A DNA stretch of 64,000 bases from Planctomycetota bacterium (GTDB taxonomy: Bacteria > Planctomycetota > UBA1135 > GCA-002686595), in assembly GCA_014237855.1 (NCBI GenBank), contig JABACD010000014.1, positions 1 to 64,000 on the forward strand. Direction: 5' to 3'. Below are positions 27,278-37,600 of the stretch, piece after piece. Within the stretch, counting starts at the first letter, position 1, and every line of letters starts with the position of its first letter. The notes beneath the pieces are model-generated. The model made no database searches. It saw only the letters and a program-made list of their open reading frames with translations, and was not told the DNA's origin. Made by a program: the position numbers and the translations under genes.

Positions 27278-28981
27278 CTATTCCGTCTGCTTGAGGAAGG
27301 CCTCGGCCTTCTCAGCAGGAACGGGCGGGCTGACAAGGTAGCCCTGGAACTCGTCGCACTGCAGCACCTTCAAGAAGGCTAGCTGGCTCTCGGTTTCGAC
27401 ACCCTCCGCGATGACCCGCATGTTCAGACTACGGCCCATGAGGATGATGGACGTGGCTATCGCGGCATCATCGGCGTTCGCAGTGATATCACGAACGAAG
27501 GATCGGTCGATCTTCAGTGCATCGATGGGGAACCCCTTGAGATAACTCAGTGAGGAATACCCGGTCCCGAAGTCATCGATCGAGAGGTAGATGCCAGAGG
27601 CTTTGAGACGGCGGAGAGTGTTGATGGTGTCCTTGAGATCATGCATTAGCATGCTCTCAGTGACCTCTAGCTCAAGCTTGTTCGCGGGCATTCCCGTGCG
27701 TTGGAGCACCTGGGCAATGGTCTCGCAGAGCTCCGGTTGGCGGAATTGCACTGCAGAGAGATTGACGGCCATGACTGGCGAGTCATATCCGGCGGTTGCC
27801 CATGCTTGGCGCTGCTTGCAGGCGGTCTCCAGGACCCACTCTCCGATCGGAACGATCAGGCCGGTCTCTTCGGCAAGTGGGATGAACTGGGCGGGGGAGA
27901 CCATGCCCAGGTCGGGGTGTTGCCAGCGAACCAGTGCCTCAAAGCCGATGGTGACCCCCGTGGCGATCTCGACCTTTGGTTGGTAGTAGACGATGAGCTG
28001 ATCCAGCTCCATTGCGTTGCGCAAGCTTCGTTCGAGCGTCAGTCGCTCAAAGACCCACCGATTGGTGGACTCGGACCTGAAGCTCAGGCTATTGCCCTCG
28101 CCTTGGCGTGCAAAGGTTGCAGCATGCTCGGCTTGCTTGAGGAGCTGGGCGCCTCCGTGCCCATCTCCGGGGCTGGTAGAGACTCCGATATGCACCGAGA
28201 TGCCACTCTCACGTGTGATGTACTCGTGGATCTTGTAGCCGAGACGCGCAGCATCCTGAATTCGCTCGATCTCGGGCACTAACAAGGCGAGTGATGTATC
28301 ACTGACACGTGTGATTACTATCTTGCCTTTCGGGTGACTGATCGGCCCCTTTTCTTCGAATTCGTGAACTGCACGGCCGAGTTGGTTTGCGAATTCATCA
28401 GTCAGGCTGCGATCACGTTTACTCTTTGAAGGAGTGTGAATGGCCAGGACACAGACGTTGGATCGGCCTCTTCTCGCTTGTTCAATTGCGACGGATACCA
28501 GTCGTGGAAAGACGGACAGAGCGGCGATTGTCCGAGTCTCTCCCAGTTCGGTAAGACTGGACTCGTGCAGATCACATCCATCGATGATTCGGTTGACGTA
28601 GGCGAGCGCACTATCGAGGCGACGCTCCAGCAATGCCGGGTGGATCGGATCTTCAAGGAACTCTGTTGCCCCTGCTTGGCAGGCAGAGTCGATCCAATCT
28701 CCTGGTTCCTCTCCGTGCAGCATCACGATAGGGGTGCTATGGGCAGAGCAGACCTCACGCAGCTTGCGGCACAATCTGATCGCCGCTTGCGGGTCTGGTG
28801 ACGAGTCGATCAAGATCAGGTTTGGCTCTTGCTCCTTGACCAGCTTCAGAGCGTCCGCATGGTGTGCGTTCGTGATTTCGATTGACCCTGTCTTCAACAC
28901 GCCCTTCAGAATCGCGGTGTGGCGCTGGGGGGACTCAGAGACAAGGATCAGCGACTTGGGGGAATGTATATTGAGACTCAT
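27278..28981 (-). CDS. EAL-domain c-di-GMP phosphodiesterase with receiver-like and degenerate GGDEF domains
   Basis: A 567-residue protein. Residues about 8-125 form a receiver-like domain (L-I-L-I-D-S-S-P with Asp near 58). The middle (about 160-310) has the shape of a GGDEF domain, but no G-G-D-E-F motif is present at the expected place, so it should not make c-di-GMP. The EAL domain (about 320-560) is complete: F-E-A-L-V-R-W with Glu348, L-E-V-T-E-S, D-D-F-G-T-G-Y-S-S-L and A-E-G-V-E-T, which predicts active hydrolysis of c-di-GMP to pGpG. It is cytoplasmic and convergent with the histidine kinase pair. Confidence 0.9.
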   Translation of the reverse strand: MSLNIHSPKSLILVSESPQRHTAILKGVLKTGSIEITNAHHADALKLVKEQEPNLILIDSSPDPQAAIRLCRKLREVCSAHSTPIVMLHGEEPGDWIDSACQAGATEFLEDPIHPALLERRLDSALAYVNRIIDGCDLHESSLTELGETRTIAALSVFPRLVSVAIEQARRGRSNVCVLAIHTPSKSKRDRSLTDEFANQLGRAVHEFEEKGPISHPKGKIVITRVSDTSLALLVPEIERIQDAARLGYKIHEYITRESGISVHIGVSTSPGDGHGGAQLLKQAEHAATFARQGEGNSLSFRSESTNRWVFERLTLERSLRNAMELDQLIVYYQPKVEIATGVTIGFEALVRWQHPDLGMVSPAQFIPLAEETGLIVPIGEWVLETACKQRQAWATAGYDSPVMAVNLSAVQFRQPELCETIAQVLQRTGMPANKLELEVTESMLMHDLKDTINTLRRLKASGIYLSIDDFGTGYSSLSYLKGFPIDALKIDRSFVRDITANADDAAIATSIILMGRSLNMRVIAEGVETESQLAFLKVLQCDEFQGYLVSPPVPAEKAEAFLKQTE

Positions 28982-29346
28982 CAGTGTGATTCAGAAGGTC
29001 GGGTGATCTCGACGCATCTGTTCTGTTTTCGGATCAGTAGGGCCCATCTCTGAACGGAGTTGGCTGCTCCTGTTGTCACAAGCAGGCCCCAGACCACGAC
29101 CGGGAATTCGATCGATAGCGGCCAGCTGGGCAGTGGTCCTCCAGCTGAGTGCAAGGAAGCCATGGGGCCGTCCCTCGTGAGGCTCTCATCACCGTTCTGG
29201 CAGGGCTGGGACTGTCCAGGGGCCCGTATCTGTTGGGCAGGCCCGGTCTGGGACCCAGACGGGTCTCGACACGGGTCGATCCTGGCGCCATCTCGGATCG
29301 GGGTTAGCGCTGGCGCCCCTTGCAACCACCATGGCGAGCCTGGCGG
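28982..29346. other. 365-bp intergenic region without a supported gene
   Basis: This gap lies upstream of the EAL gene and downstream of the ABC-F gene, both on the minus strand. Short open frames on both strands show no recognisable protein features. It contains one clear hairpin: arms 29242-29251 and 29255-29263, GTCTGG pairing with CCAGAC around a 3-base loop and CCC with GGG outside a bulged G. That hairpin could end the ABC-F transcript. A promoter for the EAL gene is expected between about 28982 and 29200, but I could not identify one with confidence. Confidence 0.5.
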
Positions 29347-31158
29347 CTAGCCTTGTCCGGCCTCCTCGGCGATCGACTCGAGGTTCTCCCAGCGCTCGTA
29401 CGTCTTCGAGAGGGAGGCTTGGAGCTCCTCCAACCGCCGCTGATCACTGGCGATCATGCCTCCATCGCGCTTGAAGTAGTCGGGGGATGCCATTCTCTCG
29501 TGCAGTGAGCTCTGTTCGGCCTCGAGTTCCTCCAGCCGGGCTGGAAGGAGCCTGAGTTCCTCCAGCTCCTTGTAGGTGAGTCGGCGAGGCTTGGCTGTGC
29601 TTGGCTTTTCCTGACGGACCTTGGCCTTGGCCTTCGAGGTAGTCAGCTCCGGCTGCTCTTGCTTGGACTTCCACTCCAGCCAGTCGCTGTAGCCGCCGAC
29701 GTACTCAGCCACTTTACCGGTCTCCTCAAAGACCAAGGTGGAGGTGACGACATTGTCCAGGAACTCACGGTCATGACTGACGATCAGGAGGGTTCCCTGA
29801 TATTGAACCAGCAGATCCTCGAGGTGCTCCAAGGTCTCCAGGTCCAGATCATTGGTGGGCTCGTCGAGCACCAGGAGATTCGCCGGACGTGCGAGGAGCT
29901 TGGCGAGTTGCAGCCGATTGCGCTCTCCCCCTGAGAGCTTGGTGATCTTGCCCTGGGCCTGATCGGGTGTGAACAAGAAGTCCGAGAGATAGCTGATGAT
30001 GTGCCGTTGCTTCTCGCCGATCATGACGTGATCACCAAAGTCACACACGTTCTCGCGCACTGTCTTGCTCTCGTCCAGCAGGTCGTGGAGCTGGTCAAAG
30101 CAGCCGATCTCGAGGTTTGTGCCGTGGCGAATTGTTCCCTCATTGGGCTCGAACTCCTCGAGCAAGATGCGCAACAAGGTCGTCTTTCCGCAGCCATTCG
30201 GTCCAATGAGGCCAACCCGGTCTCCACGCTGAATCTCGGTCGAGAAGTCCTTGAAGAGTACCTGTTCGCCATAACCGTGTGAGATGCCGGTGGCGCGAAG
30301 AACGATCTGGCCCGTACGACCACCCTCTTGTATCTCGGCCCGGACTTTTCCGGTGGGGTCCTGTCGCCGGGCGCGCTCTGCACGCATGGCCTGAAGCTCC
30401 CTGACGCGACCCATGTCGCGTGTGCGCCTGGCCTTGACACCGCGCCGTATCCAGGCTTCTTCTTGCTGGAGCTTCTTGTCGAACTGAGCATTCGTCTCTG
30501 CTTCCACCTCAAGATTGGCTTCCTTGCGCTCAAGGTACTTCTCGTAGCTGCACTCGTAGCTCGTCAGTCGGCCACGATCGAGGTCCGCGATGCGAGTGCA
30601 GAGCTGACGTAAGAAGCTGCGATCGTGAGTCACAAAAACGATCGAACCGGGGTGCCTCTTGAGGAGCTCCTCCAGGGCCATGATCGCCTCGATGTCGAGG
30701 TGGTTGGTTGGCTCGTCAAGCAGGAGGATGTCGGCCTCCTGGACGAGTGCTCGCGCCAGCAAGGCCCGCCGGCGAGTTCCCGCCGACTGGTCGGCGAAGA
30801 CGGCCTCGAGGTCCAGGCCCAGGCGTGCTGCGATACGATCGATGCGCGCGTCGTTCTCCCAGCTTCCATGAGCTTCGATGCCTTCGAGCGGCTCGTGGAG
30901 CAGCTGGTGGATCGTTCCGCTGAGCTCCCGGGGAACCTCCTGTGGAAGGCTTGCGACGCTCAGACCCTTCCTTCGACTGATCTTGCCACTATCGGGCTCC
31001 AGCTCGCCCCCAAGGATCCGCAAGAGGGTGGACTTGCCACAGCCGTTCCGACCGAGCAGACCAATACGCTCACCCCGCTCAATCTGCAGGGAGGCTCCCT
31101 CGAGTAGGGGCCTTGCGCCGAAGGAGATCCCCAGGCCTTCGATTCCGAGTTCCGACAT
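29347..31158 (-). CDS. uup: ABC-F family ATPase, Uup-like
   Basis: A 603-residue cytoplasmic protein with two ABC ATPase domains and no membrane segments. The first domain has Walker A G-R-N-G-C-G-K-S-T and Walker B L-L-L-D-E-P-T-N-H-L-D, with a relaxed signature (S-A-G-T-R-R-R). The second has G-P-N-G-C-G-K-T-T, L-S-G-G-E-R-N-R-L-Q-L and L-V-L-D-E-P-T-N-D-L-D. The C-terminal 80 residues form the charged coiled coil characteristic of Uup (L-P-A-R-L-E-E-L-E-A-E-Q). ABC-F proteins act on ribosomes or nucleic acid, not in transport. ATG 31158 gives the family start; the frame is open to 31191. Housekeeping-like, divergent from the giant protein gene at 31264. Confidence 0.92.
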   Translation of the reverse strand: MSELGIEGLGISFGARPLLEGASLQIERGERIGLLGRNGCGKSTLLRILGGELEPDSGKISRRKGLSVASLPQEVPRELSGTIHQLLHEPLEGIEAHGSWENDARIDRIAARLGLDLEAVFADQSAGTRRRALLARALVQEADILLLDEPTNHLDIEAIMALEELLKRHPGSIVFVTHDRSFLRQLCTRIADLDRGRLTSYECSYEKYLERKEANLEVEAETNAQFDKKLQQEEAWIRRGVKARRTRDMGRVRELQAMRAERARRQDPTGKVRAEIQEGGRTGQIVLRATGISHGYGEQVLFKDFSTEIQRGDRVGLIGPNGCGKTTLLRILLEEFEPNEGTIRHGTNLEIGCFDQLHDLLDESKTVRENVCDFGDHVMIGEKQRHIISYLSDFLFTPDQAQGKITKLSGGERNRLQLAKLLARPANLLVLDEPTNDLDLETLEHLEDLLVQYQGTLLIVSHDREFLDNVVTSTLVFEETGKVAEYVGGYSDWLEWKSKQEQPELTTSKAKAKVRQEKPSTAKPRRLTYKELEELRLLPARLEELEAEQSSLHERMASPDYFKRDGGMIASDQRRLEELQASLSKTYERWENLESIAEEAGQG

Positions 31159-31263
31159 CGCCAAAGAGGCGGAGCTTAGCACAGTCTGCACCTGGAAAAG
31201 GGCACCAGGTGAAAGCTGAGTATGGGGTTTCTAAGAGACGTGGTGCTATGTCAATCTCTTGGG

Positions 31264-34200
31264 ATGAATAGCGTGTCTACATCGAAGCGGGGCGGCTCGA
31301 AGTTGCCTGGGCTCCTGGTGCTTGGTCTTCTCGGGGTGGCGACCTTCATGATCCTCAACAGGGGTGATGACGGTTCGCGCGATGGGCCGGATCGGGAGAC
31401 GATCCTGGCTCGAGAGCACGTGGCGCACTGGTTCAAGAAGGACAAGCTGACTCAGGCACGTGAGGTCGTTGCTCCGCTGGTTGCTGGAGCGGATGCCAAG
31501 GCCGAGGACCTGCTGCGAGCTGCGACCATCGAGTACTCACTCTCAGAGGCGGAGAGGGCCGAGGAGTTCCTGGCACGGGCCGAAGCACTCGAGCCGAACT
31601 CTCCAGCCTTGCACTTCTTGCGCGGTCAAATTGCCAGAGAGTCAGGGGATCCCGAGACAGCCGTTCGAGAGCTCAGGCGCGCGCACGAACTCGAGCCGGA
31701 GGATCTGCCAACCACATACATCCTGGCCCAGGCCCTTCAGGACCTGGATGAATTCGAGGAGGCTGAAGCGCTCTTTCGCAGGGTCGTGGATGTGGGAATC
31801 GAGAACGCTGGGAGCTGGTATGTCTCCGCCCTCTATGGACTCGAGCGCCTTCTGATCCTGGACGGTCGTGAAGACGAGGCCGAGCCCTTCAGCCAACGTC
31901 GCTCACTGCTCAAGGATGCCGGCGTGCTCCCGTTGAGCAGTCAGAAGACTCGCCTGGGGACCTTTGGTCAGATTGCTCCGCCACCTCCCACCGGTACCCA
32001 GGTACCGGCACCCGCGGATCAACTCGAGTTCGACCTCAGCGACCTGGACCTGCCCCTGCTTGCTGGAGCCCTGGAATTGCGTGCTCATGATCTGGATGGG
32101 GATGGTCGTGTCGACCTGCTCGCACGCCTCGATGATGGTCTCGCAATTGCAATCCAAGGCCGTGATGGCTGGACCTCCGAGCGCATCCATGAGGGACCAG
32201 TAGAGCTCATGCGGGCATACGATCTCGACAACGAGCCCGAGGCTGACCTCGAGATCCTGATCATGACTCCTGACGGACTGTCGCTCTTGGATGAGGGGGA
32301 AGAGGGCTGGGGCCCCCTTCCTGTGACGTTTCCCGAACTGCCGGGTGTGCCTTCCGAGATCGAGCCCGTTGACTTTGATCACGAAGGCGACATGGACCTC
32401 TTGCTGGTCGGAGACTTTGGAGCTCGAATCTGGCGCAATGACGGTGCTTGGGTCGTGGATTCCGAGACTCCAGGTGCCTACGTGGATGCGACCGACGTGG
32501 CAACGTTGCCCACCGATCGACCCTTTACCTGGGTGGCAACCGAGGACTTCGATGGTGACAACGATGTCGACTTCTTCATGGGGGGGGAGTCCGGTTTCTA
32601 CCTTGCTGATTCTCTCCGGGCCGGGCGGTTCGCAGATGCATCGAGTCGTTTTCCAGCTGGAACGGCCTTCGCTCATGAGCCCATTCTTGGCGACTTCGAT
32701 GGGGATGGGCGTGCGGACGTCTACCTGACGGGTGCGAGCCCGCAGCGCTTTCGTCAGCAGAAGGACCTGAGCTTCACTCCCGAGGACACTGCCGAGGTCG
32801 CGGATGTTGCGCCGCGGTTGGTGGATCTGGATCTCGATGGCTCTGCAGACCTGGTCTGGGACTCCGGGGCCTTGCTGGCCGTCGGACTGGGTCGTGAAAG
32901 CGCAGTCGAGATCCTCGAGGGCAGGACTGGGGCTGACACCGATGCGATGGCGATTCTGGATGTCAATGGAGATCGTAAGCTCGACATCGTCTTCTCGGAA
33001 CCCGGTTCAATCAGTGCCTGGCTTGCGACAGGGGATCGCGGGAACTCGATGGCCGTCGTACTACGTGGAAACCGCTCGAACAAGCGCAGCATGGGCTCCA
33101 CAGTCGAGCTTCGCAGCGGAGATATCTACCGCCGGATCTACTACCGCGGTGAGCCTGTCGTGGTCGGTGTTGGGCTTGCCGAGGCCCTGGACGTGATTCG
33201 GATCACCTACCCCAATGGGATCACCCAGTCAGAGCTGGACGTGGCGCTTGACAGTGATGCTCTGATCGATGATCCGCTGGGGGCCTTCGACCAGTTCACC
33301 GAGCCCGCAGATCAGGTCGGGTCTTGCCCATTCCTGTACACCTGGAATGGCGAGGAGTATGAGTTCATCAGTGACGTGCTTGGTATCACGCCCCTGGGGC
33401 TCCCCATGGCGCCGGGGATGCTGGTTCCGCCGGACCACGATGAATTCGTGCTCGTTCGAGGCGATCAGCTCAAGGTCCAGGATGGCAAGCTCAAGCTTCA
33501 GTTCACCGAGGAACTTCGCGAGGTGACCTATCTGGATCGTGTACGTCTGGACGCCGTGGATCACCCCGAGGGCACAGCGGTGTATCCCAACGAGCTGTTC
33601 AAGTTCCCGCCTTTCCCTGAGGAGCACCTCCACAGCGTCCGCGATCCACAACCGGTCTTGCGGGCAACGGGAAGTGATGGGAGAGATTGGACCACTGCGC
33701 TCTCGGCGCTGGATGACGATCATGCAATTCCATTCACCAATCAGCCGCCGCAGTTCCAGGGGCTGGCCAAGCCCTGGTTCCTTGAGCTGGAGTTCGATCC
33801 TGAGGCGCTGCGCGACGTGGAGAAGCTTCGGCTGGTGATGACGGGGTGGTTCTTCTGGAGTGATGCAAGCGCCAACATGGCTGCAGCTCGTCATCCCGGT
33901 GTGGACTTCATTCCCCCGATTCTTCAGGTTCCGGACGGTGAGGGTGGCTGGCGTCCTGTTGGTCCTCCCGTGGGTTTTCCGGCGGGCAAGACCAAGACGA
34001 TGGTCATCGACGTGTCGAGTATTGGTCTGCAGGAGAATCCTCGTATGCGGATCTTCACGACCCTGCAGCTGTACTGGGATCGAATAGTGCTCGCCACGGA
34101 CAACGACGATGCGGAGTGCCAAACCCACTCACTTGAACCCCTGACCGCGCAGCTGACCAGGCGGGGATTCAGCGCTCCCATAGCTACAGAAAACCCGGGA

Positions 34201-34617
34201 CTACCGGCACGATTCGATTGGGAAATCAAGTCGATCTTGCCGCGCTGGAACCCTCACCCAGGTCGTTACACGAAGCTTGGTGAGTGCCATCAGCTACTGC
34301 ACGAGGTCGATGATCGTTACGTGATCATGGGGACCGGTGAGGCTCTCGAGGTGCACTTCGATGCCAGTGCCCTTCCGCCTGTACCCGATGGCTTCATTCG
34401 TGACTATGTGATCTTCCTCGATGGCTGGGCGAAGGATCGTGACCCGAATACGCTGGAAGCCCTCGAGGTAACACCCCTTCCGTTCCACGGGATGAGCGGG
34501 TACCCCTACGGTGAGGACGAGCACTTCCCGACATCGCCCGAGCACGAGGCATGGCGCAAGGAGTGGAATACACGTGAGGCTGAGGACTGGATCTTGCCGC
34601 TAGCTAGCGCGGAGTAG
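31264..34617 (+). CDS. Giant exported TPR/FG-GAP/ASPIC-UnbV protein
   Basis: An 1117-residue protein. An N-terminal hydrophobic helix (L-P-G-L-L-V-L-G-L-L-G-V-A-T-F-M-I-L, residues 13-30) anchors or exports it. Residues about 45-220 are TPR repeats. About 260-600 contain FG-GAP/VCBS repeats with calcium loops such as D-L-D-G-D-G-R-V-D and D-F-D-G-D-N-D-V-D. An ASPIC/UnbV segment (R-S-M-G-S-T-V-E-L-R-S-G, near residue 615) follows. The last 420 residues start P-F-L-Y-T-W-N-G-E-E-Y-E-F and form a separate conserved-looking domain without catalytic motifs I know. FG-GAP proteins form beta-propellers that bind other proteins or glycans. ATG 31264 is preferred over 31222. Ends at a strong terminator. 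Confidence 0.85.
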   Translation: MNSVSTSKRGGSKLPGLLVLGLLGVATFMILNRGDDGSRDGPDRETILAREHVAHWFKKDKLTQAREVVAPLVAGADAKAEDLLRAATIEYSLSEAERAEEFLARAEALEPNSPALHFLRGQIARESGDPETAVRELRRAHELEPEDLPTTYILAQALQDLDEFEEAEALFRRVVDVGIENAGSWYVSALYGLERLLILDGREDEAEPFSQRRSLLKDAGVLPLSSQKTRLGTFGQIAPPPPTGTQVPAPADQLEFDLSDLDLPLLAGALELRAHDLDGDGRVDLLARLDDGLAIAIQGRDGWTSERIHEGPVELMRAYDLDNEPEADLEILIMTPDGLSLLDEGEEGWGPLPVTFPELPGVPSEIEPVDFDHEGDMDLLLVGDFGARIWRNDGAWVVDSETPGAYVDATDVATLPTDRPFTWVATEDFDGDNDVDFFMGGESGFYLADSLRAGRFADASSRFPAGTAFAHEPILGDFDGDGRADVYLTGASPQRFRQQKDLSFTPEDTAEVADVAPRLVDLDLDGSADLVWDSGALLAVGLGRESAVEILEGRTGADTDAMAILDVNGDRKLDIVFSEPGSISAWLATGDRGNSMAVVLRGNRSNKRSMGSTVELRSGDIYRRIYYRGEPVVVGVGLAEALDVIRITYPNGITQSELDVALDSDALIDDPLGAFDQFTEPADQVGSCPFLYTWNGEEYEFISDVLGITPLGLPMAPGMLVPPDHDEFVLVRGDQLKVQDGKLKLQFTEELREVTYLDRVRLDAVDHPEGTAVYPNELFKFPPFPEEHLHSVRDPQPVLRATGSDGRDWTTALSALDDDHAIPFTNQPPQFQGLAKPWFLELEFDPEALRDVEKLRLVMTGWFFWSDASANMAAARHPGVDFIPPILQVPDGEGGWRPVGPPVGFPAGKTKTMVIDVSSIGLQENPRMRIFTTLQLYWDRIVLATDNDDAECQTHSLEPLTAQLTRRGFSAPIATENPGLPARFDWEIKSILPRWNPHPGRYTKLGECHQLLHEVDDRYVIMGTGEALEVHFDASALPPVPDGFIRDYVIFLDGWAKDRDPNTLEALEVTPLPFHGMSGYPYGEDEHFPTSPEHEAWRKEWNTREAEDWILPLASAE

Positions 34618-34634
34618 TGACTCCGGGAGGTCGT

Positions 34635-34682
34635 GGTGCGGCGACATCGAAGGTCGTCGCGCCTCACTGCTTCTTTTTCTTG
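34635..34682 (+). terminator. Rho-independent terminator after the 31264 gene
   Basis: An 11-bp stem with two G-U pairs (34635-34645 with 34653-34663, 7-base loop) is followed by a T-rich stretch at 34670-34682. It lies 17 bp after the stop of the giant + strand gene. The T-rich part overlaps the last codons of the convergent minus gene (its Lys run). Confidence 0.7.
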
Positions 34683-37600
34683 AGCTCCGTCGCCAGATCC
34701 CGTGCTCCGAGCATCATCAAGGCACGAACGATTTGCCGATAGCGGCGCTTCGGCTGTGCCACCCAGTGCCCTCCGGAGAGCGCTAGCGTCGTTCCGTCGT
34801 TTGGATCCATGGAGTCCATCCGCCGTAGATCTTCGAGGATTAGATCGGTTGTCGGATCGCCATAGTAGAGCGCGCAAAGATTGAACTGCTCGTCGAGCAG
34901 GAGCGTCAAGGGCAGGGGGATGTCCGCGTAATTGCCCAGGACTTCAACCAGCAAGGCCTCGAGGATCAACTCGTCGTTCCTGTCAGCAGAGAGCGCTAGC
35001 TCGTCCAGTCCGAGCTCCTTGAGCACCTCGCTCCCGTGCTGCGTGCCCTCGCCAAGGACCGCAACCGGGCAGATGACTGCGCCTAGCTTCAATACCTCGT
35101 GCTGGATACTTGCCAGGTCGCGCAGAAAGCGGAGACCTGTACGGGATTCGGGATGCCAGAGCGTCAGGAGTGTCCTTGCGCTGGGCAGCTCTTCGAGTGA
35201 TACACGTCGCCCCCCTGGCTGCTCAAAGCTGAGGTATCGCAGGGGCATCTTGTCGGCGAGAAGCACGCGACGCACGCCTTCGGAGCCAGGGCTAGCAGGG
35301 GAGTGGGGAGCGTCTTCGTAGGGTGACACCTTGTCGAAAGCCCACTCGGTGCTCCGACCGCCCTCTCGGTAGAGCTTCCAGCCGCGGTCCGGTGCGAGAT
35401 CGTCGAAGCGCTGCACCTCGCCATCGGTCCAGGTGACCTGGACATCAACCAGGCCGTCGGCATCTCCCAGGCCAAAGAAGCGCCGATGCGAGGATTGGCC
35501 CAGAAGGCCTTCACCGGCGTAGACGGTCTGGGTTACTCGCTTGCCATCCGAGCGCCTGACCTGGATGCGTGCGCCAATTGCATCAGCGCTCCCCTGCTTG
35601 CCATGAAGCTCAATAACCACTCGGTGGCCAGGAGCTGGATGTGCGTTCCGAACGATACGAAGTCTCGGGCCGGTGCGATTGACGAGGATCAGGTCTTCCC
35701 GGCCATCGTTGTCCCAGTCCACTCGTGAAGCCACGCGCCCGTCGTCGATGAAGTCCACGTCGCTGAGAGGTGAGACATCGGCGAAGGTGCCGTCGCCCAG
35801 GTTCAGGTAGACGTGGTTGCGCTCGTTTCCGTTGTATGAGAACCCCTCGACGCGATTGAAGGAGCTCATTGCGAGCCAATTGCGATTGTATGTCTCGTCA
35901 GAGATGCTCTCGACTGGGGTCGTGGCAACGATCCAGCGCCAGAAGAGCGTTTCCACGTCTGTCTCATTCTCGCTCGTGACGAATCCGTTGGGCACGTAGA
36001 TCTCGGGATAGCCATCGAGATTCCAATCGTAGAAGAGTGCCCCCCAGGCCCAGCCCCCGTGGTCGACGCCTGCCGCCTTGGCACCTTCAACGAAGTGCCC
36101 CGAGCCATCCTGAAGAAGGAGGGACATGCCATCCGCCAGCTTGCTGTGCAGGGGGCGAATGTCCTCGTCACCTCCCCGGTACTGGGGGTCGTTGGTCGAG
36201 CGCAGCCCGGGTACAGAGAACATGTTGGTGACGTAGAAGTCGAGATCACCGTCCAGCTCGACATCTGCACCGCTGACCCCCATTCCAGTGGAGGCGTCGA
36301 GCATGCCCATTTCCTCAGCGCGATCGACGAAGCCCTCCTCAGTTTGGATGTAGAGGTTGTTGGGCCCGAAGTCGTTGACCACGTAGAGGTCGAGGAGCCC
36401 GTCATTATCGAAGTCATCCCACAGGGCGATGAAGCTGTAGCGTGGATCACCGGCGGTGAGACCGGTCTCCTCGCCTGCTTCGGTGAACTTGCCGTCGCCA
36501 TCGTTGCGCCAGTAAAAGTTCACCGCTCCATTGGTCGCGTTGTGATAGGGCGTTGGTACGTGGGCATCGCCAGTACCAGTGCGGTACCGCGAGCAGAAAA
36601 GGTCAAGGTCGCCATCGAGATCGGGATCAGCTGCGCAGATCGAGTAGATCGGTGATGTGCCCGTGCCCTGGAGGGGCTGCGGTGCAGAGAACTTTCCCGT
36701 CCCATCATTCCAGTACAGGAGGAGGTCTGTCTGGCGACCCACGCAGAGGTCCTGGTCCCCGTCATTGTCCAGGTCTACCATCAGGCAGCCCCGGGTCGTG
36801 TCCAGGATGTCCACACCCGCTTCTTCTGCTCCATCCACGACGCTGCCATCGGGTTGATGGATGAACAGTCGGTTGGGGAAGCCGCTTATTGTGGAGACAT
36901 AGAGGTCCTCGAGGCCGTCCCCATTCACGTCACCGAGGGCCATACCTAGCATTCCCGTGCCGTAGTTGATTCGGCGACGATCAGAGAGGAGGTCGTAGTC
37001 CTCACAGCCCAAGGCGAACTCACGTTGCCAGTAGGGCAGGTCTTCCAGGATGAGGCCAGTGATAGAACGGAAGGTGGGGCTGGTGCACTGGATATGTCGT
37101 GTGTGCTCAACCGCGATGGCAGCCACGCGCGGCTGGCCTTCAGGGCCGTCGCCTTCCTCTGCCACCGCGCGGAGATCCATGTCGATGAGAGTCGGGAGGC
37201 CGCTCTCCTCCCCGACAAGCCGGAGTTCGACAAGGCAATCCCAGCGTCGGTCACCTGCGGCAGTGAGATCGACGACGCTTGCAGTGATCTCACAGCCCTC
37301 AAACCCCCGCCAGTCCCAGTCGTCCAATCTCTCCAGGAGCTGTTCCAGGGACTCCAGCTCTGACTCGGACCCCTCTCGGTCCTTGACCACGAAGGAGCCG
37401 TCGTCGAAACGAAGCTCGAGTTCGGTGAGGGGAAAGAGTCCGGAGCTTCCTTCGAAGGTCTCAGCTAGCTGAGCTCGGAGTGCAGTCTCGTTGCCCTCGA
37501 GGAGTGCGCGGATGGCAGCTTCACAGCTCTGCTCGAAGCGAACAGCGATCTTCTCACGCCAGCTATCGTCCATCTCGGGATCGATTCGAGCCCGCAGTGG

